A stretch of DNA of 64,000 nucleotides, from assembly GCF_003265705.1 (NCBI RefSeq), contig NW_020313285.1, positions 20,112,711 through 20,176,710 on the forward strand, in the 5' to 3' direction. The notes beneath the pieces were generated by a model, which was not told where the DNA came from, ran no database searches, and saw nothing but the letters and a program-made list of their open reading frames with translations. The translations under genes were made by a program, and so were the position numbers. The stretch is from Callorhinus ursinus. Its lineage: Eukaryota > Chordata > Mammalia > Carnivora > Otariidae. This document shows, piece after piece, positions 36,425-49,080 of this stretch (positions within the stretch are counted from its first letter, which is position 1; the number at the start of each line of letters is the position of its first letter).

Positions 36425-37460
36425 AGCCCATGACTCTGCTTTCCTTGCCCATTTTCTCTGTCCCTCTTCCTCTTTTTCTCTTCCTCCCTCCTACTCTGCA
36501 ATTCTCCCTCACCCTCCTGTTTTTATTTTTGTCTCCACCTTGTGTGAGCAGACAGATTCTTGAAGGGTTGGTGTCTCTGGAAACGACGTGGGTGAGGCCA
36601 CTCCCTCTCTACCCAGTCCCTCCTGCCCTGTCCTCCACTGAAAGTGCAGCTTGATTTACCCATGCAGTTGGTTCAAAATGGGCTGGTCTCTGCTGGGTAG
36701 GCGGGGTCACTATCCAGTGTATTCTGCACCCTGATGCCTGTCTACCGGTTATGGAGCGCTCCATCCATGAGGAGCAGTGCGGGTCCTTGAACCTGTGGAA
36801 AGCCCTTCTCCTCCCTCCTCAGAGCCCCTCCCCCTCCACCGCCTTAAAAGCTTTTCAGTCCTGCATTTTGCACTTTTCGCAGGGAGGAAAAGAGGACTAT
36901 GTTTGAGCTCAGGGGCTTTGAGACTGTGTGATTTCCGTATCCTTTAAGCACAGGTTTTTCCCTTGGACACTAAGTCTCACTTACAGAATGATGAGATGTG
37001 GGAAAGCGTGATTTGATAAGCTGAAGAATAACTTAGCTGGAACAAAATTTATAAAATCCAATGCCTATAGATAAAATGACTTTCTTTTATACAGATAAAC
37101 CATCAAAGGGCCCAGTGATGGCTGATGTGACTGGTCAAGATTTTCCACTTAGCTCAACACCAGCATTTGCTTATAGAAACCTGTTTTCTCTGGAAACTGT
37201 CTATGTAGGCAAAGGGAGGCAGACACTGTCTCAAGCTGCAGTCACCAAAGGGCTTTTCTTAGTGTAGACCATCCATCGGAATTAGAATAATTCTGTGATG
37301 CCATTTCCTATTTGGAGCATCTCGTGGGATTGGGTTCATTGGTGCTAATGTTTTTCCTTCCCGTTTTGTCTTGGGAAAGCTCTCAAGTCTGGGAAGTTGG
37401 GGAGGGAAGAAGAGAAATGGAAGTGTCATTGACTAGTTTAGTTTGTTGGTGGGTCATTTG
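36425..37460. other. Intronic stretch, pyrimidine-rich at the left
   Basis: A CT-rich tract covers about 36450-36550. No element is recognised in the rest. Confidence 0.45.
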
Positions 37461-37461
37461 T

Positions 37462-37605
37462 TTGTTCATTCATTCACTTTGCAGACTTGTGCTCAGTGCT
37501 CCCTCTCACCGGGCACTGTGGCCAGCACTAGAAGTACAGAGAGAGCTTGCAGTCCTGGTCCACCTGCAGCTCTCAGCCCTGTGACTCTGGAAGTGGAATG
37601 GCGCC
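37462..37605 (-). mobile_element. L2 3' end fragment
   Basis: 'gttcattcattcactttgca', 'gtgctcagtgctccctctc' and 'agctctcagccctg' are the reverse of the L2 3' terminus. Confidence 0.65.
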
Positions 37606-37787
37606 TTGGAGTAGGCCGTCCCTCATGGGTGAGCAGATAACACTGAACGATCATCCTACCAGTGGGTACACTTGGTGGGCTTTCTCCATGAGACAATACT
37701 GAGAGCCCCACAGCCTCGGCATAGCTAGTTGCTTTGTTTCCGTGGATGACCTTCAGGTTCCTCTTCTCTGTGTCAGCAGTTAGCAGA

Positions 37788-37975
37788 GCGGTTGCACTCA
37801 CAGGCTCTGAGGCTGGCCCATGCAGTTGTTCAAGTCCCAGATCTGCCATTTCCTAGCTGTGTGACCCTGAGCCAGCCAATTCACAGCTCTTAGTTTCGTG
37901 ATGCAGGAGAGATGGATTAAGTGTTGGGTGCTCCGAACATGCCCTGGTGCTTAATATTACAGGTATCATTGCTAG
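37788..37975 (+). mobile_element. MIR
   Basis: 'ttcaagtcccagatctgcc' and 'tttcctagctgtgtgaccct' are the tRNA-related part of a plus MIR; the 3' half has diverged. Confidence 0.8.
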
Positions 37976-38429
37976 TGCTGTTCTTATTACCACTTCTGTT
38001 CCTCCCCAGGGAGGTCTGAATAGTTCTCTTGGCTCTTCTTTTTGAGTTTATGCCATCAGCAGAGGATTGAGTAGCCATGGTGTTTTTCGAGTTAAAAATT
38101 CCTGAAGAGTTTAGTATGCTCGATTACGATAAATAAAGCAGAAATTGCCATTGTTTTATTAAGTTTTAAATCAGTGAAGCATTCTGGTATGGAACCAACA
38201 TTGTCACCATGCTCACTGAACCTATTTATTTAGCCATGCTGCTCCCAGGTGGCCACCACACGAGGATAATCCATGAAAGTTCTGGGCGGTTGGTGATGGG
38301 AGTGAGAAAAGAAGGGTATGGGGCTTGGAACTCTGGATGGGGAATCCAAAAAATTATGCCTCTTTCAAGGAGCCTCTCAGTATGGGCACTAGACAAAGTA
38401 AAAAAATTTGAAGTCAGAGCTCGAGTGTT

Positions 38430-38700
38430 TCTGGTATTAATTATTGAGGACCTACTACATGAAGGAATTTTAGTTATGTTAGCTATTATCTTTGTAATAA
38501 CTTCTCCAAAAAATGGATGTCTGTACATCCTTGTATACAAATGAAGATGCGCTTTCCTCCTTATCTTACAGATGAGGGAGCTGAGGCTGAGTCACCTCAA
38601 GTTGCCCACAATCCCACAGCTAGAAATTGGTTCCAACTTGGGTCTTTCTGACTCCAAAGCCTGAGGTCTTTGTATTCCACTAAGCTCCCTCTGGAATGCT
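38430..38700 (-). mobile_element. MIR
   Basis: 'ttgaggacctactacatg', 'cttacagatgagggagctga' and 'ctttctgactccaaagcctg' are in minus-MIR order. Confidence 0.88.
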
Positions 38701-38764
38701 CTGGATCTGGTTAGCTTGGACTTTAGTCCTTCCTGGTCTTAGTTCTCTGTCATAAATAGAGTAA

Positions 38765-38950
38765 TAAAAAACTGACATTTATTGAGCACTTGTATGGATC
38801 GGGCCTTGTGCTGAGCACATTATGAACATTTTCTCATTTAATCCTTTTAACACAGTAAGGTGAGAAGTGTTCTGCTCATTATAAAGCTGATGGTACTATC
38901 ACTGTTCATGTCTGACTCCAGAGTCAACATTCTTAACCACTTCCTTATCT
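38765..38950 (-). mobile_element. MIR
   Basis: 'tgacatttattgagcacttg', 'ctcatttaatccttttaaca' and 'gactccagagtcaacattct' are in minus-MIR order. It is a second copy next to the one at 38430, in the same orientation. Confidence 0.85.
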
Positions 38951-39254
38951 TGCCTCTCCTGGGGGAAGTTTCCTGCATCTCTTCTGGGTCAGGTCACTGT
39001 CTCATTCTGTCTGCCAAGCAGAAGGGCATCTCTGTGAGCCTGCAAATTGCAGATATGCCCCAGAGATGTGCATATGGTTTTCCAGCCAGAGTTCTGGGTG
39101 TCTCCTTTCACTCTGTGGCAGTGGGCTGTGTCCTCTGGGGTGGGGAGGCAGTTGATCTCTGACTGGCGTCTTCAGAGCACTGGATGTTCTGTGCTAGTCC
39201 CCTGTTCACTCCATTCGCACTGTTTGGGATGGATGGAGCCATGGAGGCATAGAT

Positions 39255-39350
39255 GGAGGGGATTTTAATTGGGGAGAAAGGAAGCAAGTGAAAGGAAATG
39301 AAAAGAAGAAAAGGGAAGCAGAGAAGAGGAGAGCAAAGGAAGGGAGAGTC
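39255..39350 (+). repeat. GA-rich low-complexity tract
   Basis: Almost pure purines on the plus strand (ggagaaaggaagcaagtgaa and similar). On the TRPC7 sense strand it reads as a polypyrimidine tract. Confidence 0.8.
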
Positions 39351-39499
39351 GGGGTTAGGGTTTCAAGCCCGACTTCCAGCTGCTGTTCCAACTTGACTCC
39401 GGCTATTTTCCCTCCCATCCCGAGGCTCTGGCCTGACTTTGGCAGCCCTCTTCTTAGAACCTGCCCCAAGCTTGACCCTCGCTGAGCCTTTGCTCAAGG

Positions 39500-39765
39500 T
39501 GTCTCTGCTCCCCAGCATGCTTTCCCTCTCGTCGCCACCGTCCAGGTTTTGTTCAGCTCACTCTCTTTCCTGAAATCTCACCCTGCCCGCTCAGGTGAGA
39601 ATCTCTCTTTCTCTCCTCTCCTCCAATTCTTAGTCTCTCCCATTTATCATAGTTGTATGCCTGGATGATCCTCTAACAGAGAAAATTCCTGGATGGCTCC
39701 AATGGACCTTTAGTGTGGTGCTCAGTGGATGGGTACTCAGGCAGTGCTGTTTGCATGAGTAAATG
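39500..39765 (+). mobile_element. Possible L2 fragment
   Basis: 'tcctgaaatctcaccctgc' and 'tagtgtggtgctcagtggat' suggest plus L2; weak. Confidence 0.4.
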
Positions 39766-39769
39766 GCAT

Positions 39770-41155
39770 AGCTAGAAGTTGTGTTCAGACTGCAAATCTG
39801 GAACCATTTACAGGACCAGAGTGGCCTTCCTTACTCATCGTTCCTGTAGTTTGGCAGATTCCCAGCACTCTGGCTATGTCACCACATCTGGAAGAGGCAC
39901 ATGGCTACAAAAGGCTGAAAGTTTGCTTGTTCTCCAAGGAGGCATAATGAACAGATAAATGACTGAACTCATGTCTTGATGACTGAATTTGTGTTCACTG
40001 TATAAGTGCCAGGAGACAGGGAAACAATGACAACAACAACTTGCTTTATTACCAAAGGCAGTCGAGATAGGAGTTTAAAGATCTTATCAGGAAAAAATTC
40101 ATACCATCATCTGGAGGGGGTGGGGGCTACCCAGGAAATGAGCCAACGAGGGAGACAGGTATGGGAGCTCAGGTCGAGGGGATTTTTGCTTCTTTGTTTC
40201 ATATGCATTGTCTCAGCACGCTACCTCCCTCTTCTCAGCTTTTTTGCAGTACCACCTGCAAAATTCTCCTTTTTTGGACTACTCGAGTGTCTTTCAGACC
40301 TCCCCCTCATTTCTGGGAGAATCTAATTGGATGCCTTTACATGTCTCTCTCACTCCATTCTGGCCCCACTACCTCCTCTTCCACTTGTGGGCCCACAAGC
40401 TTAACCAGCCCGGGTGTGCTTCTTAGTTATTCCTACAGCTGAGTATCCCCCCAGGCAGCTAGCTCCGTCCTGAGCCATCCTGCAAGTCTCCTGTGTGGCA
40501 AGGCGAGAGGACTATGGCTACTTCTGAAGGCTCTTCCCTCCTGGGAAGATTTGTTAGCATCTATTCAGTTGAGTAGCTTGCTCCACTGTTCTCTGTTCCT
40601 GTTGTCTAGGGACAGCAGGACACAAAAAACTCTCTCCCACCTCAAAATAAGCAGTCCTCCAATTTTATAGACCAAGTGGAATGACACAAATGGTGAGTTA
40701 CCCTGAGCACTCAGAGCACTGTACCTGTGACTTAGCAGCTTGTCTCTTACCAGAGACAGAATGGTTTTCTCATGGAGACTATGGTTCATGAACAGCATGT
40801 GCTTTAGTCTCTGGGGTGCAGAGACCTAAACAAATGGTGCTGGACCTCTCCCAGAGCTGTGGATGAGCCTTTTCCTGAGTGCAGGTGCAATGGCCAAGGG
40901 CCTTGGCCACCCTCCTAGAGGCGAGTGCTAAGTACATGACTTGCCGGCGCTCACCAGGGGTCCTGCCACAGCACTGAGCCCACAGGGTGCTGACGAGGTC
41001 ACTGGGTTTCCAATCTGACTTCACTCTCCTGGCCAGAGTCCCACTGTGGACTCCAGATGACTGCCTCTTTATACCTGGGCGGGGACTCTGGCCTCCTCAC
41101 TTAGGGTTATGCCCCAGCCTGAAATCATAGGAGAAATGGAAGCAGTGTCTAGCAG
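39770..41155. other. Intronic stretch without recognised element
   Basis: No family recognised; open frames up to 321 bases look like chance. Confidence 0.45.
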
Positions 41156-41159
41156 ACCT

Positions 41160-41570
41160 TCTTGGATTATCTTCTTGGGCTTTCCTCTCCAGCCAAGCTG
41201 CTCCACATACTGTTCCCAAACATGGCCTGTATAGCCTACCTGCCTGTGTTCATCCCGCTCCTCCGTAATTCACTTCCTAACCAGACTTTGAGACCCAGCT
41301 TTCCACTTTCAAGTCCTACCAAGTCCCTCAGCCCCCTGAGACGTCTTGGACTCCTCTGGGTCTTGTTCTGTGGCCTACTCACTTGGCAGTCATGGCTGAA
41401 GAGTCAAGTTGTGAAGAGCTGTACTGTTGCATTTACATCTTATCTCTTCTGCTGTTTCTAAGCTCTTTGAAGGAAGCAACTGTCTTTGGATCCCCAAGGG
41501 TGTGCAGCCTTATGTTTTACACATAATAGGTGCTCATAATAGTAACGTCTGTTGAGTGATAAATTGCATG
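41160..41570 (+). mobile_element. L2, 3' end
   Basis: 'aagctctttgaaggaagcaa' followed by 'cacataataggtgctcataa' is the typical plus-strand L2 3' end; the upstream pyrimidine-rich part also fits. Confidence 0.75.
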
Positions 41571-41889
41571 CTCTTCTGGAGCCTGTAAGATTTGCTCTGT
41601 GATTTTCTCTGTGACTCATCATTTCAGAATAATTTCTAAATATAACAAATTCTGTATTACTCAGGGTCTGATGAACTGTCTTCACATCTTTACTAGAAGG
41701 CAAACAGGGAGAGGTGATACCAACTAAACCAGGCTTTTGTTTTCTTGTGCAGGAGAGGACTAAAACATGAGACTAAAGTAGGGTTTGGGGATTATCTTTT
41801 GGATCGGATGAGGATTGTTTAATTTCTATGTGTGCCATTACCACTGTAAGTTGACATCAACTAAGAAATATTCACAAAATAATAATAAT

Positions 41890-42145
41890 TATTATTTTAA
41901 TAAAGAATAGTCGATGTTTATTGAGCATCTATTCCGTGTCAGGCTTTGTTCTTAACAGTCACCATATTATTTAATCCTCACGTTGCTTCCTTGAGATGGC
42001 TACTGTTATATTCTTATTTTAAATATGGAAGTATGAGACACAGAAATTAAGTCATTTGGCTATAATCACGAAGGTGATTGTGACATGGTCTGGACTTGAA
42101 GCCAGGCCAGTCTGACTCGAAAGACAGTGTTTTGAACTGTTTTCC
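41890..42145 (-). mobile_element. MIR, nearly complete
   Basis: 'tgtttattgagcatctattc', 'tatttaatcctcacgttgc' and 'ttgaagccaggccagtctga' are in minus-MIR order. Confidence 0.88.
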
Positions 42146-42149
42146 TGTA

Positions 42150-42755
42150 TTTCCACAAGGTAGATTTTTGATGAGGCAGATGTGCCAAAGCATGAGGGAC
42201 CATGGTGATTTCTTCAAGCCCACAGAGGCCAGGGGACCTCATGATTTAAGATACTGTTAGAACCCTTCTCTCTCTGTGCTTGTGTCAGTGGGCCAGCCAA
42301 GTCCCAGTGGAGATAAAAAGAATACAGAGGGGGAAGGGCTCGAAGCCAGTTTCCTCGACAACTCCATCTTCTTAAAAGGAGTGAATCATCCCTCTGTGGA
42401 TAAAATCCTGGGTGCTCTCTCCTGCATACACACAGGGGTAGCAGCAACTGATTTAGCAGTGGCTCCCTGCCTGGTCACCACTTTGCCAGGAGCTAGGTTT
42501 ATGTGGAGGCCACCTGAGTCCAGATTTACAGCCTTGAAAAGTACAGACTCCAGTCATAAAACCTCTTTGCTGAGGACCTAATTAGTATCTTGGGTCTCTT
42601 GCCAAGTCCCACCTGACACTGACATCTTACTAGAAGTGCTACAGTTTCAGATAGTTTTCTGAGCCAGAGTTCTGACTGAATAATGTTCCCAAGTTGAATC
42701 CATAACTCTGCAGACCTTTGTTGGTGGCTTTGCTGTCCCTTGGGTGCAGAGATTC
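42150..42755. other. Intronic stretch without recognised element
   Basis: Nothing recognised. Confidence 0.45.
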
Positions 42756-42759
42756 ACGG

Positions 42760-42905
42760 GGTCATGGAGCATGCACAGGTTTTGAGTCAGCCCACCTGAT
42801 GCCAGTCTTGGCTCTACCACTGACTGGTGAGGAACAGAGTGGCTTACCTTCTCAGGTCTGTTTCTCTATCTATAAAATGACCATAATCATGCCTAACTCA
42901 AAGGA
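42760..42905 (+). mobile_element. MIR fragment
   Basis: 'tcttggctctaccactgac', 'ctatctataaaatgacc' and 'ggttcagaaaatgcag' are in plus-MIR order. Confidence 0.75.
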
Positions 42906-43612
42906 GTTTTCAAGGTTCAGAAAATGCAGTTCAATTTTTGGTTTATAGTTCAATTTTTAAGTGCCAAAATTACTGTTTTTTTTTTTTACTGGTATAATAT
43001 TTCTGTAATAAAAGTCAGAAATATAAATCATGTCTATGTTAAGCCCTGTCCAAAGAATTTTATCAGGCATTAATTTTTTTAATCAAAGGTATGCTCACTT
43101 ACAGAATATTCATCTACAGTTTTCATGGTAACAGGGAGAAATTTGATTTAAGTTTTTCTTGCAAGAATGATTCTTACTTTAGTTCAAAGACTTTATCAAC
43201 AAGGAGAACATATATTTAAAGGTATGGATATTGATATAGGAGATTTGCATCTATATTTAATTAAATAAAGGAAGACAAAGACTGGACATACTTTCTTGAA
43301 ATAGAAAACACAGCTTTTAACCAAAACAAATATTCTAGTCCTAGGTTGATGGAGCCTAGTGGTAGGTGGTAAATTGGGGTGGTCATACATTTTTCAAAAA
43401 GCTTTTATCAAATTATCTACTAAAATATTAGGTCAGTTACGGATGAATGAATCAGGGAGCTATTTGGAGTTGACTTACGACTTGGTGATACCAAATTTTT
43501 CAAGTTTGTGTTGCAGAGAAGTGTGCATGCATATAACTCAGCAATGATGTATTTGATATGCTTACCTTTTTCAAATCACACTTTACATTTTACCTTTATG
43601 TAATGATTATTA
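42906..43612. other. AT-rich intronic stretch
   Basis: AT-rich, with a T10-12 run near 42976; no family recognised. Confidence 0.45.
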
Positions 43613-43802
43613 TTATTTTTTTTGAGAGAGAGAGAGCACATGCTCACATGAGAGTGGGGGGGAGATGCAGAGGGAGAGAATCTTAAGCAGGCTCAACGCC
43701 CAGTGTGGAGCCCAATGTGGGGCTCAATTTCATGACCCTGAGATCATGACCTGAGCTGAAATCAAGTTGGATCCTTAACTGACTGAGCCACCCAGGCGCC
43801 CC
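43613..43802 (-). mobile_element. CAN-SINE, intermediate age
   Basis: On the minus strand it begins 'gggcgcctgggtggctcag' and continues 'tcaggtcatgatctcagggt'. The (GA) tract at 43624-43640 stands before the tail. Imperfect flanking repeats (atgtaatgattatt on the left, aatgtaattattt on the right) look like an eroded target-site duplication. More diverged than the copies at 18617 and 25344. Confidence 0.92.
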
Positions 43803-44139
43803 GCTTAATGTAATTATTTTAAAATCACACTTTAAAGTTGACTTCATCTTTTATGAATTTATATTATAATGCTTATGTATGTGTAATGTATATTTTGCCC
43901 ATGTTTTATTTTTACTTGGTGCTTTTATTCATATACGCGTTTTACATTTAAAACATACTCAGGATTTAATTTCTTTTAAATTCAAACTTTTTAAAATTTA
44001 AACTTCTGAAATTTCAACACTTACAAAATGTGACTAATACCAGTATCTTGATATAAGACATGAACCTTGAAATAATAGCACATGAGTGACCGAAATGTTA
44101 TAGGCCTTGTCAGCTGACGAATACAGCCCAGCCCCATGG

Positions 44140-44300
44140 GTATCCATCCATGCATCCATCTATCTACCCACCAGACAGATAGTAAATGCGGATTGCTACT
44201 GGTGCCAAGCATATAAGGCCTGGAGAATACAGCAGGATGCAAGGTGGTCAAGGCCTTTGCCTTTGGGAAGCTTGTGAATTCCCAAATCCTGATGTTTCAG
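44140..44300 (-). mobile_element. L2 fragment with a short TCCA run
   Basis: 'gccaagcatataaggcctgg', 'agaatacagcaggatgcaag' and 'gggaagcttgtgaattc' match reverse-complement L2. 'atccatccatgcatccatc' (44145-44163) is a small tetranucleotide repeat at its left edge. Confidence 0.65.
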
Positions 44301-44304
44301 AGCT

Positions 44305-45735
44305 GGATGGCAAGAATTTTCTTATGATGGCCCCCTCCTATGTATTTCTCCTTGATTCAAATACTAAATGTTTTCTGAAATGTCCCCAGGTTGCTGATCC
44401 AACACACAGGAACAGCTAATGTTGCGTCTCTGTGGTCCTGCTCTGGCTGTCCCTCTGTCAGCTCCCCCTTCTGCTGTCTGCTTGCGTTGAAGGCTCCTGG
44501 GCCGCTCCATGTGTCTGTGGAATGTGTCTAGCCCTCTGCTCTTAGGGGCTTTCTCCTGCAGTTCTGCTGCTGGCCTCGTGGGCTCCCATGTGGTAGTGGG
44601 TGCTGAATTCTTCAGGACCTTGAATACCTCTTTGGTGTGTGGGCCATCCATTTTCTCAACACGTATGGCCACTTGCTCACCATCATGCCTATCTCCACAT
44701 CTCCATCTGTCTACCCCAGAAATGCCTGTATCTTCTTATGCCCATCTTTTCTGGAGGGCACTCCCCTGATAGAGTCGCTGGAATTGATACCCAGGGTGAA
44801 TTAATGCCTTCCATTGTTCCACAGTTTCTCCTTCTCCATGTTCAGACCTGTGTAATTCTGTTGTGATGACCCCAAGTGGAGGATTACTTGTCTTATTCAT
44901 TTTACCTCCATTTGACTATATGAGTTAGCCTCCCAAAAGCTAGATGGACAGAGGTGTGAGATCCTGAGCCAGTACTCTTAGTTCCCTACTTACAGCTGGC
45001 TCATCTTGGCTTGGGGGGAGGTCAGGGAGGATCTGAGGACTGCCTCATACTGAACTCAGAACTCCTGCTCACCCCTTTTTTCAGGTTTTGATCAGATTTT
45101 CCTAACTTCTGGGAGTTTATCTCTCTGTCTTTCCATAACATTAACCTTATTTCCTGCTCTTCTTCTTCCCAGCACCAACCTGACCAACAAAGTTAAACCT
45201 AGTGTAGACAGTGCTCAAGTTCCTTCTCACATACTTCTGGGCCCTGTGCAAGCAGTAGGGGGTATCTATGATGAACAGCCCCTCCCCAATAACTACCATA
45301 ATTCCCTAGAATTATGAGCACACAGAAAACTTTTAAGGGGTATTTCCTAATTCTCGATGTCACACTTCCCATTTCTGTCATCTCATACCTTAAGGGACAT
45401 TGTTACTTGACAGAGAGNNNNNNNNNNGCATGAATATTCAGCAACCAATGCAAAGGTCCTCTTGACACTTCTGTTTAGTATTTGAAGAGGCAGTAGTCCC
45501 CCTTGTCATTCAGGGGTCAACCCCCAAGACATTATATATATAGATATATATAAAAGTTCTTGATGGGTTGAGTTAATTTTGGTCTTACTTTGAGTGCTGG
45601 TTTTTAATCAGCCCATGGCAGTAACACTTTTTTCCTTCTCTCAGAATGTTCATATTCTTCAGAAGTAGAAACTGAGTCTTATAAGTTATTGTGATATGTT
45701 TAAGGTTACATCTGTGTATGCATAAATTTATATCT
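44305..45735. other. Intronic stretch with an assembly gap
   Basis: No family recognised. It includes the gap at 45418-45427 and a short TA-rich tract near 45533-45552. Confidence 0.45.
45418..45427. other. Assembly gap, 10 N
   Basis: Ten unspecified bases between 'ttgacagagag' and 'gcatgaatattcag'. The round size suggests a placeholder for unknown length. Confidence 0.99.
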
Positions 45736-45740
45736 ATCTG

Positions 45741-45784
45741 TCCATCCATCCATCCATCCATCCATCATCTATCCGTCCATCCAG
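45741..45784 (+). repeat. (TCCA)n microsatellite
   Basis: Six perfect tcca units (45741-45764), then an interrupted continuation. Confidence 0.95.
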
Positions 45785-46060
45785 AAAATACCTACTGAGC
45801 CAGATACCAGGAACACAAAGTTTAAAAATAATTTTCTGGCTTTCATGGCCCTCAAAGTCTAGTCAGGAAGACAGGTCAGCAGGAAAATTCATTGTAGCTC
45901 AGTCAATGCTATAGCAGGGGTTAGATCAGGATGCCATGAAAGAGCAGAGAAGAAGCATCCATCCCAAGAGGGGACGTGGAGGGACAGTGAGGGAAGGCTT
46001 CCTAGAGGAGGAGGGTTTCTTGAGCTGAACTATGTAGTCTATTAGCAGACATCAAGAGAG
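45785..46060 (-). mobile_element. L2, 3' region
   Basis: 'aatacctactgagccagata', 'catggccctcaaagtctagt' and 'gggaaggcttcctagaggag' match reverse-complement L2. Confidence 0.8.
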
Positions 46061-46094
46061 TCAGGAAGGGCATGCTGAAGAGAAGGAGCTGTAA

Positions 46095-46285
46095 AGATTT
46101 TGGAGCTCCAAAGTCAGATAGATCCTGTTTTAAATCCTAACTCTGCCTCTCAGCCAGATCTATTTCATTGGAAAGTAGGGATGACAATATTGAAGGTGCC
46201 CTGATTGAGTGCATTGAAGACACTTGGTATGGTGAAGGGCACAGATTAAGCACTTAATAGATTGTTGTTGTTATTATTAGTGATG
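46095..46285 (+). mobile_element. MIR
   Basis: 'ggagctccaaagtcagatag', 'ttaaatcctaactctgcctc' and 'cagattaagcacttaataga' are in plus-MIR order. Confidence 0.75.
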
Positions 46286-46289
46286 CTTT

Positions 46290-47075
46290 AGAGCCTGGTG
46301 TGTCAAGAGAAATGCAGGTAGCTCAGGGTAGGATGTCCTTTGGGGAGCAATGGGAGATGGGAGCCACTCAGGAGTCTAGCATCACCCTAAGATGAAGCCT
46401 AAGCATGCCTCAGAGAAACAGGGTGCCTTAGGAGCTGGGAGAAGTTGTAACAGTCTTATATTTTTAGATGCCCATGATGTAGATTGTGTGTGCATGCACT
46501 TGTCTCTGCTTCTCCCTATGCTGCATTCTAACTTACCAAGAGCAGAACAACATCATTTAAATTATAGCATCAGACAGTCTCAAAAAGCTCCAGAGGCACC
46601 TGATTCATGGAACCTGCCCAGTAGACAATGATAATTTATTGCAATATCCAGGATTCTGTTTGCAGCTTCTTTAAATGTTAATGATCAATAATGTAATTAT
46701 TGGGGAAATGATGGGGAAAGTTTCTGGGTCAGTTGTGAGTTTAATTTAATTTATAAAGCCATCTGGAGCTTTGCAGAATTCTTTTTATACTTTTTCCGGA
46801 CCAAATTTGGATAGCTTCTAGTTGCTATAATGTCAAACATATAGCAGAGACACTACCCCAAGCTCTGAGAATCCAGAAGGGAAGCGTGATGACCTGAGGA
46901 TGAGTCAGAGGGCACAAGGATGATGGTGGATTCTGTAATCTCCCCTCTCCTCAACTCCCCAAGAACAGAGAAGGGGCTGGTGAGGATGGGTTTCTGCTAA
47001 GAACTGAGCCACCTTCATCTGGACAAGAGGCCAGACCAATGACTACCCACTCTGGGTAGAGAAAAAGGACATTTC
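46290..47075. other. Intronic stretch, left part perhaps L2
   Basis: 46300-46390 resembles minus L2 ('gagatgggagccactcagga'); the remainder is unrecognised. Confidence 0.4.
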
Positions 47076-47079
47076 TTCC

Positions 47080-47466
47080 CATGTCTATGAGATTTTTGAT
47101 AATCTGGTTCTTGAGTACTTCATATCCTGACCCTCTCCTTTTTTCTCAGTGTGATGAAGCTCCACTAGCCTCCTCATTCTTCCTGAAACATACTAAGGCC
47201 TCACTTGACCATCCTGACCAAAATAGAAGTCTTCCCCCTGCCTACCAAACAGTCCTTTGCTCTCTCTCATCCTGCTTTATTTAGCTTTATATCACTTAGC
47301 AGCCACCAGAATTTATATTATACATTTATTGTCTGTCATTGCCCTAGAATTTCAGCTCCATAAGGGTAAATAATTTTTTTATTGTATTGTATCCATAGTA
47401 CTCAACAGTGTCCAGTACAGAGTAGGTTCTCAATAAATATTTGTTGAGTGAGTGAATGAATGAATC
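47080..47466 (+). mobile_element. L2 with complete 3' terminus
   Basis: 'agaatttcagctccataagg', 'gtacagagtaggttctcaat' and the terminal 'gagtgaatgaatgaatc' are the canonical L2 3' end. Confidence 0.93.
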
Positions 47467-47529
47467 TTCCAGCTCATCTCCTTAACTCTACCATGTATCC
47501 CCACAAATAGGAACGATAACTCTTTTTTC

Positions 47530-48132
47530 CACCTGGGGTATATGGCATTTCTAAAGATGGTGACAGTAATATCTCCCATCTCACATGCTCTGCAGTGTGA
47601 CTGAGGTGGGGTCTCTTTCTACTGCCACTGAGGTTGGGCTAGTTCTTGGTGATCTATTTGGATCAATAGAATGGGGCAGAAGTGGAGCCACAGAACTTTC
47701 CAAGACTGGACCTTGGAGATCTTCAGCATCTCCCCTCACTCCTTTAAAGGCAACTGTGTTGTAAGAGACCACCTCCCTAAGAACACTGTGCTGTTAGGGA
47801 GTGCAACATAGCCATGTGGAGTAGGGGGGGATGGGGAAAGAGAGAGAAGGAGAAAGGGAAAGAGAGAAAGAGAGAGACAGACAGGGACTGACCAACCGAC
47901 CAAGACTATAAAAGGGCATTCATGTGCCAGACATTTAAGTGAAGCCTTCTGGAATCTTCCAGCATAACCACCAATTGAATACAGCTGAGCAAATGACTCT
48001 AGCTGATGTACTGTGGCCATAAGGACTTCTCCCTTGAGCCATGCCAGATTTCCTGACCCACAGAATTATAATCAGATAAAATGATTTGGTTTTTTTGAGC
48101 CACTAAGTTCTGTGCACCAGAAGATAAATTGA
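47530..48132 (+). mobile_element. MaLR LTR (MLT1-like)
   Basis: 'tttcctgacccacagaatta', 'ataaaatgatttggttttt' and 'gagccactaagttctgtg' are the hallmark 3' end of an MLT1 LTR. The upstream part fits the same family at lower similarity. It contains a GA-rich tract at 47834-47884. Confidence 0.78.
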
Positions 48133-48134
48133 AC

Positions 48135-48960
48135 ACCTATATTCACTTTCAGCCCCCAGCACTCTGTCTTGCCTCCTTTTCCATGGGGCAGTTGGGCAAG
48201 AGCTCCCTCCACTACTTTCATCTCTTCTCTGCTGGGATGCTCATCCTCTCTTCTTCTCCTTCCCAGAGGAAGAAGTGTCCCTTCTAATCACAACTGGCTC
48301 TCACCCGTGTTCTTGACCTACCGTATAGCCGTTGGTCTATCTGAAATCTGGCCCCTGAACTCTGCTGTAATTGCTCTCTCAAAATCATATTAATTTCCTT
48401 TGCTCATCAGACCCAAGAGTTCATTCTGTGTCTTCCTTCCCTCTGACAGCTCTGTAGCCCAGATGCCACCTCCTGCCCACTGAGCTTTAGATGTCCTTGC
48501 CTTGATCCCCTCTGCATCGCTGGGTGTCTGAATAACCTGCCTGGAAGATGAGCCCATCATGTTTTCTCAGCTGGAGTGTCATCCCGAGAGAATGAGTGGT
48601 GTTTTGCCTTCTACCTTCTGAGGAGGAGGCCAGGAGCGTTGTGTGAGAGCAGTAGTCCTGGCTCAGGAGGAAGGGCACAGTTTCTTGGGGTTTTAGCAAT
48701 GGTTCCAAAGGCCACATGGTGGCCTTTTTGGGGGATCAAGGAGAGGGGCTGGAGGAGGGTACCTGGTATTGGAGAGACGCTTCCTGAGACTAGAAGAAGG
48801 AAGTGGTCTCTATGAGTTTTCTGTGGGGTGTAGACATTGGATTGCATTTGAACTCTGCCCCAGATGTAGAAAGACCCCCCCAGATAGGGTCATTCCAGAG
48901 TACTAGGGAGATTGACCTAATGCCAAGGGGCTACTTTGTGGAAGGGGAGGACCCCAGCAG
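48135..48960. other. Intronic stretch without secure element
   Basis: Possibly old L2 at the left; nothing else recognised. A 519-base open frame starting at 48803 runs into an L2 3' end and looks like chance. Confidence 0.4.
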
Positions 48961-48974
48961 TAGTCTGGTCCACA

Positions 48975-49080
48975 GATCCTACTTCATTGGAAGCTCCTTG
49001 AGGAAAGGGACTCTTGTCTGTTTTGTCTTATTGTATTCCCCACACCTATTATACTATTTGGGACAGAGAAAATGCTTAAA
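48975..49080 (+). mobile_element. L2 3' fragment
   Basis: 'ttggaagctccttgaggaaa' and 'tattccccacacctattata' match the L2 3' end. Confidence 0.7.

Noticed and set aside
45741..45784. A short-spacer repeat array
   Set aside because: It is a plain TCCA tetranucleotide microsatellite.
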